Below, in pieces: positions 55,146-64,000 of a DNA stretch of 64,000 bases. The stretch is from an uncultured Alphaproteobacteria bacterium (GTDB lineage Bacteria; Pseudomonadota; Alphaproteobacteria; RF32; CAG-239). The stretch covers positions 150,733-214,732 of the forward strand of contig CALXPT010000002.1 of NCBI GenBank assembly GCA_944390355.1, read 5' to 3'. The notes beneath the pieces were generated by a model. The model was not told the origin of the DNA, did not search any database, and was given only the letters and a program-made list of their open reading frames with translations. Both the position numbers and the translations under genes were made by a program. Position 1 is the first letter of the stretch, and each line of letters opens with the position of its first letter.

Positions 55146-55313
55146 AGAGGAGCTTGTCTTGAAGATTGGAATACCGCGATTGAATTAACCGAGAAGCTTG
55201 AAAAAAGCTTGGATATATCACACCGGCTAATGCAAAACTTAACTGAAACAATTCTAAATTCAAACCTCTCAATTTTACCGATTGATAAACTACTTGAGGG
55301 CGGTACAACATAA
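55146..55313 (+). pseudogene. Possible decayed coding remnant
   Basis: The 577-base gap 54952-55528 has no intact gene. One frame (55146-55313) gives a protein-like 55-residue stretch rich in Leu, Glu and Lys (LEDWNTAIELTEKLEKSLD, then ISHRLMQNLTETILN) ending GGTT-stop, but it has no start codon with an RBS, and the frame is broken by TAA just upstream at 55143-55145. It looks like the C-terminal end of a lost gene, for instance a coiled-coil end of a restriction specificity subunit; that is a guess. Confidence 0.3.
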
Positions 55314-55387
55314 ACGAAGGAACTAAATAAACGAAGACACTAAACGTAGGAACTAAATAAACATAGATTAAACGAAGACACAAACAA
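55312..55387. repeat. Degenerate tandem repeat of AAACGAAG-type units
   Basis: About six imperfect units beginning AAACGAAG, AAACGTAG or AAACATAG and ending in GACACT or GAACTAAAT follow one another, with alternating lengths of about 12-17 bases. No gene covers them. Confidence 0.75.
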
Positions 55388-55528
55388 ATGTATAATCGAA
55401 GCTCCAAATCCCCTCTTTCTTCCCCTTACATTTTGTCGCATAATATATATTATGTTAAATTATATGTTAAAATTTCAAAACGATTACAAAACAGAAATAA
55501 TCTTGCACAAGATACAAACAACAATAAA

Positions 55529-57103
55529 TTAAATCAAAGACGCCTTAATCAATTCTTTCGAATAATCATCATACGGATTCTGGAAAAAAGCATCAGCACG
55601 ACGACATTCAACAACTTTTCCGTTATGCAACACAGCAACACGATTTGCCATATATCTAACAACACGCATATCATGAGAAATAAATATGTAACTTAAATCT
55701 CGCGTTTTTTGAATATTTTTAAGCAAGTTCAAAATCTGCACTTGTGTCGTAACATCAAGAGCAGACGTTGGTTCATCTAAAATCAGCACTTCCGGCTCGA
55801 GAACCAAACTGCGCGCTATGGCAATACGCTGCCGCTGTCCGCCGGAAAATTCATGAGGATATTTATCAAGCACTGAGGAATCAAGCTCAACAGACTTCAA
55901 AACGGCATCAATTCGCACCCTCTTCTCGTTTTTGTCCATTTGAGAAAAATGAATATTGAGCCCCTCTTCCAAAATTTGCTTAATAGTCATCCGCGGATTA
56001 AGAGATGTATATGGATCTTGAAAAACAATCTGTAACTTTCGCCTAAAATCTTTATTCTTAAGCGCATGAATATCAACACCGTTGAGGCATACTTTTCCGC
56101 TAAATTTATTTAATAAAGCCAGAGACATTGCCAACGTTGTCTTTCCTGAGCCCGATTCACCGACAACCCCCAAGCATTCTCCCTTATGCAACTCAATATC
56201 CATACCATCTAATACATGGTTGAATTTCAATGTTTTTCCCCAAAAATTTTTCTTCACGGGATAGCGTACGCATAAATTTTTTCCGCAAAGAACCGTACCG
56301 CCTTTAGGGAGAACATCATCATTTCCTTTATCAAACACCGATGACGAAACCAACGCTTTTGTATAAGGATTTTGAGGATGATAAAAAACTTTCTCAACAT
56401 CCCCCTGCTCGATTATTTCACCATTTTTCATCACACAAACGCGTTGCGCAATTTTTTTAATCAAATTCAAATCATGACTGATGAACAAAACCGCCATTCC
56501 AAGTTTTTTTTGTAATTTTAGCAACAAATCAATAATCTGTTGCTGCACGGTAACATCCAAAGCCGTAGTTGGTTCATCGGCAATAAGCAGTTTGGGATGA
56601 TTCGCAATAGCCATGGCAATCATCACACGCTGCCGTTGCCCACCGGACAATTCATGAGGAAAAGAATAAAATTTTTCTTTCGGATGACGGATACCGGTCA
56701 TAGCCAAGAGCTTAACGGCATAACGAATAGCCTGAGTTTCCGACATATTCTGATGAATACGCAAAATTTCAACAATCTGCTTGCCGACGCGGTGCAACGG
56801 GTTAAGAGAAGACATAGGTTCTTGAAAAATAAAAGAAATATCCCTTCCGCGAATAGCACATAATTCATCATCGTTTAAGTCAAAAATACTTTGCTTATCA
56901 AAAACAATGGAAGAAGCAGCGTCATAGGTTGCCCCTTGAACCAATTTCAGAACCGACAACGCAGTAACCGATTTTCCCGAACCTGATTCGCCGACCAAAC
57001 CCAAGACTTCGCCCTGCCTAACACAAAAGTTCACATTTTTAACAACTGGCTTATTTCCAAACGCAACCGAGAGATTTTTCACTTGCAACAATACATTATC
57101 CAC
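55529..57103 (-). CDS. yejF: Peptide ABC transporter fused ATPase (YejF-like)
   Basis: A 524-residue protein with two ABC ATPase domains in tandem, each with Walker A (GESGSGKS and GESGSGKT), signature LSGGQRQR/FSGGQRQR and Walker B (LLIADEPTTALD and LILDEPTSALD). This fused form matches YejF of the microcin C/oligopeptide importer. I set the start at GTG 57103: AAGGAG lies nine bases upstream and the GTGGATAA overlaps the yejE stop, as in coupled genes. Confidence 0.92.
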   Translation of the reverse strand: MDNVLLQVKNLSVAFGNKPVVKNVNFCVRQGEVLGLVGESGSGKSVTALSVLKLVQGATYDAASSIVFDKQSIFDLNDDELCAIRGRDISFIFQEPMSSLNPLHRVGKQIVEILRIHQNMSETQAIRYAVKLLAMTGIRHPKEKFYSFPHELSGGQRQRVMIAMAIANHPKLLIADEPTTALDVTVQQQIIDLLLKLQKKLGMAVLFISHDLNLIKKIAQRVCVMKNGEIIEQGDVEKVFYHPQNPYTKALVSSSVFDKGNDDVLPKGGTVLCGKNLCVRYPVKKNFWGKTLKFNHVLDGMDIELHKGECLGVVGESGSGKTTLAMSLALLNKFSGKVCLNGVDIHALKNKDFRRKLQIVFQDPYTSLNPRMTIKQILEEGLNIHFSQMDKNEKRVRIDAVLKSVELDSSVLDKYPHEFSGGQRQRIAIARSLVLEPEVLILDEPTSALDVTTQVQILNLLKNIQKTRDLSYIFISHDMRVVRYMANRVAVLHNGKVVECRRADAFFQNPYDDYSKELIKASLI

Positions 57104-58124
57104 GGCCAAGCTCCTTTCTGGGATTAAAGGCATCCCGCACCCCTTCACCGATAAAAATAAGCAAAGTCAATAGACAGGACAACACAACAAAAATCGTAAT
57201 TCCAATCCAAGGAGCCTGCAGATTATCCTTTCCCTGTCGCACCAAATCCCCCAAGGAAGGATAATCCTGAGATAATCCCAACCCCAAAAAATCAAGAGCC
57301 GTCAAAGCGACAATGGCATCCGCGAGCAGAAACGGCACATAAGTAATCGTCGCCACAATGGCATTGGGCAGAATGTGCTTAAACATAATTTTAAGGTTGC
57401 CGACACCCAAAGCTTTTGCCGCTTTTACAAAATCAAAATTTCTGGTACGCAAAAATTCGGCACGCACAACCGGAATCAATCCACTCCACGAAAAGAGCAG
57501 CATAATCAACAGCAGCGTAATAAAGTCAGGCACAAACACACTGGCCACAATAATCAAAATAAACAGCTGCGGCAAAGCATCCCAAATTTCTAAAAATCTT
57601 TGCATAAACAAATCGGTTTTTCCACCAAAATACCCTTGAACTGCACCGACAATAATCCCGATAATTGAGGATAGTACCGTTAATAAAAACGCAAAGACCA
57701 AAGACAAGCGAATACCATATAAAATCCGAGCCAAAATATCACGCCCTTCATCATCCGTCCCCAACCAATGAGCCCAAGAAGGAGGAGTCGGCGTCGGTTT
57801 ATCCAAAGCATAATCAACCGTGTTATAAGAATAAGGAATAAGAGTAAATATTGCCCAACCGTTATCGGCAATTTCATTTTGAATAAACATATCTTGATAA
57901 TCGGCTTCGGTATCAAAGTCTCCGTTGAAGAACCGATCGGTATAAGTAACAGCAAACGGAAACAAAAACTCACCTTTATATTTAATCAACAAGGGCTTAT
58001 CATTGGCAAGCAGTTCGGAGAACAGCGATAGTAAAAACACGACGGAAAAGATAATCAAAGAAACAAAAGCTCTTCGGTTGTTTCTAAAATTTCTCCATCT
58101 TCTTTGCCAAATATGCACGGACAC
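57096..58124 (-). CDS. yejE: Peptide ABC transporter permease (YejE-like)
   Basis: A 342-residue permease of the DppC/OppC family. It has an N-terminal helix, a periplasmic segment of about 100 residues containing HWLGTDDEGRDILARILYG (the family signature) and five more helices with the EAA loop (AKALGVGNLKIMFKHILPN). The long N-terminal periplasmic loop is characteristic of YejE. yejA and yejB, which normally precede it, are absent; the upstream gene is an unrelated membrane protein 23 bases away. Confidence 0.92.
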   Translation of the reverse strand: MSVHIWQRRWRNFRNNRRAFVSLIIFSVVFLLSLFSELLANDKPLLIKYKGEFLFPFAVTYTDRFFNGDFDTEADYQDMFIQNEIADNGWAIFTLIPYSYNTVDYALDKPTPTPPSWAHWLGTDDEGRDILARILYGIRLSLVFAFLLTVLSSIIGIIVGAVQGYFGGKTDLFMQRFLEIWDALPQLFILIIVASVFVPDFITLLLIMLLFSWSGLIPVVRAEFLRTRNFDFVKAAKALGVGNLKIMFKHILPNAIVATITYVPFLLADAIVALTALDFLGLGLSQDYPSLGDLVRQGKDNLQAPWIGITIFVVLSCLLTLLIFIGEGVRDAFNPRKELGRG

Positions 58125-58147
58125 ACCTTCGCGTTGATTAAATACAA

Positions 58148-60337
58148 TTATTTTTTGATATTATTTTGTTGAGTTTCGGAATTTTGGACAGTATCTTTTC
58201 CTTTATCGGACTTATCCGCCCCCTTCTCTTTCTGTGATTCTTTTTTGACGGCTTCTCCGTTTTGCGGCTCTTCTTTAGCCTCAATCCCCTCCGCTTTCTG
58301 AGGTATCTCACTGTCTTCAACAACTTCTGTCCTTACCTCATCGGTATTTTTCTCAGGAGTTTCCGCCTTCATTTGGGGTTCGGACTTAATTTCGATGACA
58401 TCTTGTTTAGATTTAACATCATCCAAAATTGTCTTTGAAGTAACCGGAAATTGAGGGGCTGACAAAGTCTCCGCCTCCGGCTTAACGGACTTTTCACCTT
58501 TCTGAGCTTTAAGCCAATATTTATACCACAACGCATAAAAACGCTTGCTGGCATTCACATCACTCTGTGGAATTTTATAAAAAGCCAACCCTTGCAGCGT
58601 TTCAAGTTCTTCTTTGGAATAGAACAAGCCATTCAGAGGTTGACAAGCATTCTGGTGATAGAAATAATCTTTCATCAAATCGACACTGTTGCAAACCCGA
58701 TTATCAACCCCAAAAGCTTTTTTCTTGCTGTCAAACGCCGCCAACCAAGTAGCCTGCGAGGATTCGAAACGAGATTGAACAGATTCTTTAGCCCCGAGAC
58801 TTGCAATATCCGGAGAAGAAATTCCTTGAAGAAGAATGATATTATGCCCGTTAATCTTTTTAACCCCTTCAATAAAGTTCTGCAATTTACCAAACAAACA
58901 AGCAGATTGACGAGCATAAGCATCAAACAACTTATCCTCTCCGACATCATCCGAACTTTTCAACCATTCATTTTGAGGTTTCAACATACAAAATTCGTTG
59001 TAAACAAAAGCATCTGCGGGCAAATCCAAACTCACCAAATAGTAAGAATTTCCTTTGTCTTTAGAAATATCTTGCATCAACTTATCCAACACATCCAAAG
59101 AATGAACGACATAAAGTTTTCCGTACGCTTGGTCAATAAGATTTAACTTCTGCAAAACCCGCAAAACCGTATCTCTAAATTTGAAATTATTCTGCAACAA
59201 AGCACTGGATTCAATCCATTGAGAAACAAGAGACTTCTGAGCCTCGACCAAAGAGGTATTCTCATAAATACGAACCGGCATAGACAGCTTAGAAACACAA
59301 CGGTTAACGCTTTTTTCATTATGATAAGAACAGGTATCGACAAATCGACTTCTGTAACTTGAAGCATTAAACCCGCTTTTTTGAAGCATTTCATGTAAAT
59401 TACTGTCTTTAACCTGCACTAAATTAGGATTAAGTCGAGAAAAATTCCAACTTTTGTTAACCAACGGAACGCGAATAATCTGATTCTGATTTTCCTCATT
59501 CAAAGTCAAAACCCGAGCAATATTTTCAATTTCCGAATCATGCGTAACATAAGCATTAGGATAAATATCAAAGCCGTTAACGGAAGCAAATCCAAGCATA
59601 ATCTGGCGCAATTCGCCAACAGACTTTAAATCTTTGTAGCGTTCACTAAGCTCGGCCGCATACGGATAAGCCGCCGCATGAGACAATAAAATATGAACGA
59701 TTTTACGGTTACCGGATGCGGACAGAGCCTTGGGATAATCGCTAACCCAGTATTGTCCGACCTTAGAATTATCCTGATAAGCCACGAAAAGGACATAAGC
59801 GTTAATCAAGAACAAAATACCGGACAAATACAACAGATTAGAACTCTGCGCACAGAATAAATAAACAAAAAACACTGCGGCAACAATCCCCGCAGCCGCT
59901 AAATAAGAAATACCTTTGACCCAATCACCAAGCTGCTCATTAATGTAAATAGAAAAAGTATCGCTTAAAAAATCATACTTATCAAATAAAGCAAATTGAT
60001 TAATCATCGCCCAAACGAACAGACCGGCCACAAGGGCTAAAAACAAATTTTGCAGGATTTGAGAAAAAGACAAGATAAACATAATTGCCAAAGAAAACAA
60101 ATACATCTTAGTCAAAATGCCGATAATTTCGGGACTGAGATTCGCCCCGACAAAAACATTATAAGCACCAGCTTTGGCAAACAAACAAAAATTGAGGCTC
60201 AAGAGCAAGAACATCAAAACCGATTTAACAAACAAATTCAAAAGATAAGCCCCAAAGTTATAAACTTTTAGCTTAACTTTTCCCTTATTATCCACAACAA
60301 CGGCAACAGGCTGATTATCAACAAAAACATCATCCAT
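58148..60337 (-). CDS. Unrecognised large membrane protein with acidic/basic tail
   Basis: I do not recognise this 729-residue protein. It has four or five N-terminal helices between about residues 28 and 185, a large extracytoplasmic domain (about 200-640) with several Cys, and an 80-residue low-complexity Glu/Lys tail. The topology (a helix bundle followed by a periplasmic domain beginning VHILLSHAAAYPYAAEL) resembles sulfatase-fold LPS or LTA modifying enzymes, but I cannot find their metal-site residues. It is the first gene of the yejE-yejF run, 23 bases upstream. Confidence 0.75.
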   Translation of the reverse strand: MDDVFVDNQPVAVVVDNKGKVKLKVYNFGAYLLNLFVKSVLMFLLLSLNFCLFAKAGAYNVFVGANLSPEIIGILTKMYLFSLAIMFILSFSQILQNLFLALVAGLFVWAMINQFALFDKYDFLSDTFSIYINEQLGDWVKGISYLAAAGIVAAVFFVYLFCAQSSNLLYLSGILFLINAYVLFVAYQDNSKVGQYWVSDYPKALSASGNRKIVHILLSHAAAYPYAAELSERYKDLKSVGELRQIMLGFASVNGFDIYPNAYVTHDSEIENIARVLTLNEENQNQIIRVPLVNKSWNFSRLNPNLVQVKDSNLHEMLQKSGFNASSYRSRFVDTCSYHNEKSVNRCVSKLSMPVRIYENTSLVEAQKSLVSQWIESSALLQNNFKFRDTVLRVLQKLNLIDQAYGKLYVVHSLDVLDKLMQDISKDKGNSYYLVSLDLPADAFVYNEFCMLKPQNEWLKSSDDVGEDKLFDAYARQSACLFGKLQNFIEGVKKINGHNIILLQGISSPDIASLGAKESVQSRFESSQATWLAAFDSKKKAFGVDNRVCNSVDLMKDYFYHQNACQPLNGLFYSKEELETLQGLAFYKIPQSDVNASKRFYALWYKYWLKAQKGEKSVKPEAETLSAPQFPVTSKTILDDVKSKQDVIEIKSEPQMKAETPEKNTDEVRTEVVEDSEIPQKAEGIEAKEEPQNGEAVKKESQKEKGADKSDKGKDTVQNSETQQNNIKK

Positions 60338-60412
60338 TTTTCAGATTCTCCGGCAAAAAAGTTTATAAATCTAAGACATTTAAGCACAATCAACAGCATA
60401 TTTAAAGCAAAA

Positions 60413-60440
60413 ATCCCCGAGATTGCACAACCTCGGGGAT
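60413..60440 (-). terminator. Terminator of rpsD
   Basis: A perfect 9-bp GC-rich stem (ATCCCCGAG/CTCGGGGAT) with a 10-base loop is followed on the minus strand by TTTTTG, 24 bases past the rpsD stop. Confidence 0.88.
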
Positions 60441-60464
60441 AAGTAAGAAACTTCGAATAAATGA

Positions 60465-61079
60465 TTATCTTGAGTAGTACTCGATAACCAAATTCGGTTC
60501 CATTTCGCAAGCGTACGGAATGTCTGCAAATTTAGGAACAAACGTATATTTTGCAGTCATTTTTTTAGCATCAACTTCCAAATAGCCGGGGAAATCACGC
60601 GTAGTAGATTCCAAAGCTGCAGCGACTAAAGGATTCTGCTTAGATTTTTCTTTAACTTCAATAACGTCACCAACTTTAACCATATAAGAAGGAATGTTAA
60701 CTCTTTTGCCGTTAACCAAAATATGATTGTGGTTAATGAATTGACGAGCGGCAAACACTGTTGAAACAAACTTAGCTCTGAATACAAGGTTATCCAAGCG
60801 GCTTTCGAGCAAACCAACCAAGTTTTCGGCGGCATCGCCTCTTCTTCTGATAGCTTCGGCATAATACCTGGCAAATTGTTTCTCAGATATGTTGCCATAA
60901 GAACTTTTCAATTTTTGCTTAGCATACAATTGCTCGCCGTAGTCGGTCATTTTTTTCTGTCTTGCACCATGCTGCCCCGGAGCAGTTTCTCTTCTGGCAA
61001 AAGAAGAATGCTCTTCTCCGAAGATGGAAGCGCGGTAACGACGAGTAGCCTTTTTCTTAGCGTTTTCAATACTTTTCAT
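60465..61079 (-). CDS. rpsD: 30S ribosomal protein S4
   Basis: S4 binds the 5' domain of 16S rRNA early in 30S assembly. The 204 residues include the N-terminal RPGQHG-type segment ([20 protein letters not shown]), the S4 RNA-binding domain ([13 protein letters not shown] to [17 protein letters not shown]) and the conserved C-terminus ending in VIEYYSR. It stands alone, as is usual in alphaproteobacteria, not in the alpha operon. The 231-base gap 61080-61311 between it and the divergent TPR gene must hold both promoters, but I see no convincing hexamers. Confidence 0.98.
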   Translation of the reverse strand: MKSIENAKKKATRRYRASIFGEEHSSFARRETAPGQHGARQKKMTDYGEQLYAKQKLKSSYGNISEKQFARYYAEAIRRRGDAAENLVGLLESRLDNLVFRAKFVSTVFAARQFINHNHILVNGKRVNIPSYMVKVGDVIEVKEKSKQNPLVAAALESTTRDFPGYLEVDAKKMTAKYTFVPKFADIPYACEMEPNLVIEYYSR

Positions 61080-61311
61080 AAAATTTTCCTTAAATTTTTT
61101 ATTAAAACAACATTATTGTCTCGGTAGTTTTGGCCTTGTAACGAATCACGAACAATTCATACAAACCAAACGGGGCGCAATACCAACAGAAAGCGTCCGC
61201 ATTCCCGAAAGTGTTTAGAAAATAACACAAAAAATATATTTTTCAAGTAAAATCTTCACTTAGAGCTGGATTTTTAGCAAAAAAATAACTAGAATCAACC
61301 ACGGAAAGAAA

Positions 61312-63057
61312 ATGGAAGGAAAATCCGAGACCATGACATACAACTTTTTATTTCAACAAGCATTACAATTACACGAAGCCGGCCGTTTGAACGAGGCGGA
61401 ACAAATTTATCGCCAAATTCTGCAAGCAACCCCCGACAATCCGGATATATTGAATTTACTGGGTTTGATTGCACAAAGCAAAGGCCTTGATTATGAAGCC
61501 GTAAGTCTGTTTTCCAAAGCCATCCGCCAGAGTCAAAACCATGCTCCCTACTATTTTAATATTGCCGTATCATATGAAAACATCGGCAAACTTCATGAAG
61601 CCGTTGAAGCATATAATAAGGTGCTTAAACTTTCCCCCGAGACCAAAGAAACCTACCATAAATTAGGTTGTTTATATAAAAAGCTAAATAATCTTCCGAC
61701 CGCGATAAACTATTTCGATAAAGCACTAAATCTTGACAATAATTATATAGAGCCGCAAATAGAAAAAGCACTTTTATCATCCACACCGCAAACCGAGCTT
61801 GAAAAACTAAACAAACTCTACCCTAAGTCAGCCCAGATATTATATCATTTAAGCCGTATTTTTTATTTTAATCAGGACAACGAAAACGCCCTGTATTTTG
61901 CACAACAAGCCTATGACCAGGCTCCGACCGAACCGCAATATTGCTTTAACTTAGGTCTGTGTAAAGAAGCAACGGACAACATCACCGAAGCGGAGGATTT
62001 GTACCGTCAGGCAATAAAAAATGCAAAAAAATACATTGATGCGTACAATGCTCTTGCCGCCCTTTTAAGCCGCCAAAAAAGATTTAATGAGGCCGAAGCA
62101 TTGTTTAAAGAAGTCATGAATTTATCACCGCAAAACATCGCTGCCGGAATAAACTATGCCGACATGCTCTACCGCGCCGGACGCCTTCAAGAAGCCATTG
62201 AACGCTATCACGATATCTTGCCCTTAGCACCGAACAGTCCGGAACTTTCCAACAATTTTGGCATAATCTTAAAAGACTTGGGCGATTACGAAGAGGCGTT
62301 AGGCTTGTTTTTTAATGCTTTATCCAAGCAAAAATCCTGTGATGAAATTTCAATTAACATAGCCGAAACCTTGACTCTGCTGGCACGAAAAGCCCCCAAA
62401 AAAGCCCAAGAAATAGCAAAAAATTGGCTCAAATCATATCCGAACAATATTTTTGCCCGCCATTTCAACCAAGAAGACGTCGACAAAGAATATGCATCCA
62501 AACTCTTTGACAATTTTGCCTCAACTTACGAAAAAACACTAAACAAAATCAAATACAACATCCCGAACGAACTCAAGAAAATACTAAATTCGCCCAAAGG
62601 CTTGATAATAGACTTAGGCTGTGGCACGGGCTTGGTTGCACAAGAACTAAAATCGGCAGATAACACTTTCATCGGTATAGATATTTCTCCGGCCATGTTA
62701 AAGATTGCAGAAACCAAAAAACTTTATAAAGAATTGATTTGCACAGACATCACAAACTGGCTAAAAAAATCCCTTCCGCAAAATACAAACCTCATTATTG
62801 CGGCAGATGTCTTTTGTTATATGAAAGATTTAAGCGAAATTATCAAAACCTGCGCCCCCTACCCGCTTTGTTTTACGATTGAAAAATCGCCAAGCGGCAA
62901 AACAGAACTTTCCGCAAGCGGACGTTATCAACATAGCCCCCAAGGAATTAACGATTTGTTAAGACAAAACGGGTACGCTGACATAATCCAGAAGAAAATA
63001 AATTTAAGACAGGAAGACCAAACAAATGTAGAAGGACTGATTTTTTTTGCGACATAA
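61312..63057 (+). CDS. TPR-repeat protein with C-terminal methyltransferase
   Basis: The first 390 residues are about ten tetratricopeptide repeats (for example ALQLHEAGRLNEAEQIYRQIL, NIAVSYENIGKLHEAVEAYNKVL). The last 190 residues are a class I SAM-dependent methyltransferase with motif I IDLGCGTGLVAQEL and the acidic strand end (FIGIDISPAMLKIA). The TPR part probably binds the substrate. The target is unknown; similar fusions occur in other alphaproteobacteria. A second ATG at 61333 would remove seven residues. Confidence 0.9.
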   Translation: MEGKSETMTYNFLFQQALQLHEAGRLNEAEQIYRQILQATPDNPDILNLLGLIAQSKGLDYEAVSLFSKAIRQSQNHAPYYFNIAVSYENIGKLHEAVEAYNKVLKLSPETKETYHKLGCLYKKLNNLPTAINYFDKALNLDNNYIEPQIEKALLSSTPQTELEKLNKLYPKSAQILYHLSRIFYFNQDNENALYFAQQAYDQAPTEPQYCFNLGLCKEATDNITEAEDLYRQAIKNAKKYIDAYNALAALLSRQKRFNEAEALFKEVMNLSPQNIAAGINYADMLYRAGRLQEAIERYHDILPLAPNSPELSNNFGIILKDLGDYEEALGLFFNALSKQKSCDEISINIAETLTLLARKAPKKAQEIAKNWLKSYPNNIFARHFNQEDVDKEYASKLFDNFASTYEKTLNKIKYNIPNELKKILNSPKGLIIDLGCGTGLVAQELKSADNTFIGIDISPAMLKIAETKKLYKELICTDITNWLKKSLPQNTNLIIAADVFCYMKDLSEIIKTCAPYPLCFTIEKSPSGKTELSASGRYQHSPQGINDLLRQNGYADIIQKKINLRQEDQTNVEGLIFFAT

Positions 63058-63073
63058 AACAAAGGAGGCCGCC

Positions 63074-63727
63074 ATGGATGAAGAATTAATAGATATATAC
63101 GATGAAAATATGAACCCGATTGGCATGGCTCCCAAATCGCAAGCGCACAAAGAGGGTCTTTGGCACAAATCATTCCGTTGTTGGGTAATAAAAATCACCC
63201 CTGAGCACAAATGCAAAGTCTGGCTCCAACTGAGAAGCAAAAACAAGCAGCTGTATCCGAAATTACTTGCCACATCGGTAGCCGGCCACCTCAAACAAGG
63301 AGAAAACAATCGCGACGGCATCCGAGAAATAAAAGAAGAAATCGGCCTAAACATTTCCAAAGAAAATCTCGTCAAACTCTTTACCTCAAAAAAATCCTAC
63401 CGCAACGACGAGATGATAGATAATGAATTCAACCCGACATATTTATACGAAACCAAGCTTAACTTTTCAGATTTAACGCTGGCACCTAATGATGTTGACG
63501 GAATATTTGAGTTTGATTTAGAAGATTTACAAAATATGTTCAACCACAAAATAGAAAAAATATTTTCATCCGGCTTGGTTCGTAATGAAGATACAAACGA
63601 ACAAGAATACAAATCAGGCTATTTCCGCTATGAAGATTTTGTCCCGCACGATGATAGCTATTATCAAAAGGTCTTTTCCACAATCAAACGCTATTGTGAT
63701 TCCCAATCCCCCACCCAAGCCGCTTAG
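63074..63727 (+). CDS. Nudix hydrolase
   Basis: A 217-residue enzyme with a perfect Nudix box (about residues 71-93): G-x5-E-x7-REIKEEIGL. The N-terminal IDIYDENMNPIGMAPKSQAHKEGLWHKSF is as in YfcD/IPP-isomerase-like Nudix proteins. It probably hydrolyses a nucleoside diphosphate derivative; the substrate is unknown. Start at 63074, with AAAGGAGG upstream; it follows the methyltransferase by 16 bases. Confidence 0.9.
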   Translation: MDEELIDIYDENMNPIGMAPKSQAHKEGLWHKSFRCWVIKITPEHKCKVWLQLRSKNKQLYPKLLATSVAGHLKQGENNRDGIREIKEEIGLNISKENLVKLFTSKKSYRNDEMIDNEFNPTYLYETKLNFSDLTLAPNDVDGIFEFDLEDLQNMFNHKIEKIFSSGLVRNEDTNEQEYKSGYFRYEDFVPHDDSYYQKVFSTIKRYCDSQSPTQAA

Positions 63728-63770
63728 GCATTGACAAACATCAATAAAAAAACTAAAATGACTCAAGATT

Positions 63771-63990
63771 TTAGAATTGGTCTGATATACCCAGCATCCG
63801 TAGATTCTGAAATTTGTCATTAAAAGATATATTTTTAACGACCAAAGTTTCAGTAAGCGGATATGTCCCCTCGACTTCTGAAAACGCACCCTGCAAAGAC
63901 ATATTTTGTAGGGCTTTATATTAGAAAGCTCTGCCCGACGAGAACAAGTGGTTTATTAACCACGCTGTTCGAGGCGTATCTCCGCCACAA
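63771..63990. other. Palindromic, strongly folded region at window edge
   Basis: No intact annotated gene covers 63728-64000. It contains a long imperfect hairpin (63807-63853, CTGAAA...TTTCAG with about 18 paired bases), an outer helix pairing 63857-63874 with 63969-63985 (about 15 pairs) and inner hairpins CCCTGCAAA/TTTTGTAGGG and GTGGTT-TATT-AACCAC. On the minus strand the same DNA holds a 43-codon frame (63771-63902) with no RBS. It could be an RNA gene running off the window or a palindromic repetitive element. Confidence 0.4.
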
Positions 63991-64000
63991 AAAAACGCCC

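Noticed and set aside
55024..55407. 127-codon minus-strand frame
   Set aside because: No RBS, composition unlike neighbouring genes, and it runs through the AAACGAAG tandem repeat.
63614..63889. 91-codon minus-strand frame
   Set aside because: It overlaps the Nudix gene end and has no RBS; the palindromic structure is a better account of the region.

Overview
The window is a chromosomal segment of an AT-rich Gram-negative bacterium, most likely an alphaproteobacterium. The evidence is gene order and family content: dusB-trkA-hfq-hflX, a tpiA-secG-pyrG-kdsA backbone, recO-parC followed by a DUF6898-type small protein, an mlaD gene overlapping a DUF2155 gene, and clpP-clpX. A complete Rnf complex in a low-GC alphaproteobacterium points to an anaerobic, possibly gut-associated lineage such as the uncultured RF32/CAG-239 type groups. 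That lineage assignment is inference; no 16S gene is present.

Layout. 1-5761: end of an unidentified gene, prfB with a programmed +1 frameshift, a membrane-anchored alpha/beta hydrolase, a giant AsmA/DUF3971 envelope protein and a HAD-like protein, tightly overlapped. 5849-7776: clpP-clpX. 7811-10285: DEVH-box helicase (minus). 10301-10764: no protein gene but a strongly folded, terminator-bounded RNA candidate. 10765-19221: ppiD, tpiA, secG, pyrG, then pagP and an orphan gene inserted before kdsA, recO. 19239-30208: parC, a 59-residue DUF6898-type gene, a 1312-residue coiled-coil membrane protein (TipN-like in architecture), dusB, trkA, hfq, hflX. 30294-34604: small Cys-rich membrane protein, DUF2156 protein, glycosyltransferase, DUF2155 and two MCE/MlaD proteins. 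34734-39652: five-gene run of GldA/F/G-type ABC exporter, DUF4340 protein and a soluble histidine kinase. 39639-41077: two LprI-like periplasmic proteins and a BamE-like lipoprotein. 41137-41576: tRNA-Lys with a duplicated 3' end and 82-bp direct repeats. 41670-46500: deaminase, a hairpin-rich gap, HD protein, AsmA-like protein, DsbD-type reductase, CDP-alcohol phosphatidyltransferase. 46608-53087: apbE-rseC-rnfBCDGEA. 53102-54951: UDG, outer-membrane barrel, small membrane protein. 54952-55528: decayed coding remnant plus degenerate tandem repeat. 55529-60337: YejF/YejE peptide importer parts plus an unrecognised large membrane protein. 60465-63727: rpsD, TPR-methyltransferase, Nudix hydrolase. 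63728-64000: folded, palindromic region reaching the window edge.

How the genes work together. Many encode envelope maintenance: AsmA-like proteins, MCE lipid transport, PagP, KdsA, PpiD, SecG, DsbD, BamE-like, LprI-like and barrel proteins. The Rnf block is a self-contained redox module: RnfBCDGEA couples ferredoxin/NAD electron transfer to ion movement, ApbE should attach FMN to RnfD and RnfG, and RseC is a habitual partner. Its order (B first, A last) and the long RnfB match the Bacteroidetes arrangement, not the gammaproteobacterial rnfABCDGE.

Most unusual items: the GUU-UGA frameshift site in prfB, the orphan structured RNA at 10349-10612, the tRNA-Lys 3'-end duplication, twin GTGA-loop hairpins at 42.3-42.5 kb, the palindromic element at the right edge, and the Bacteroidetes-style Rnf operon.
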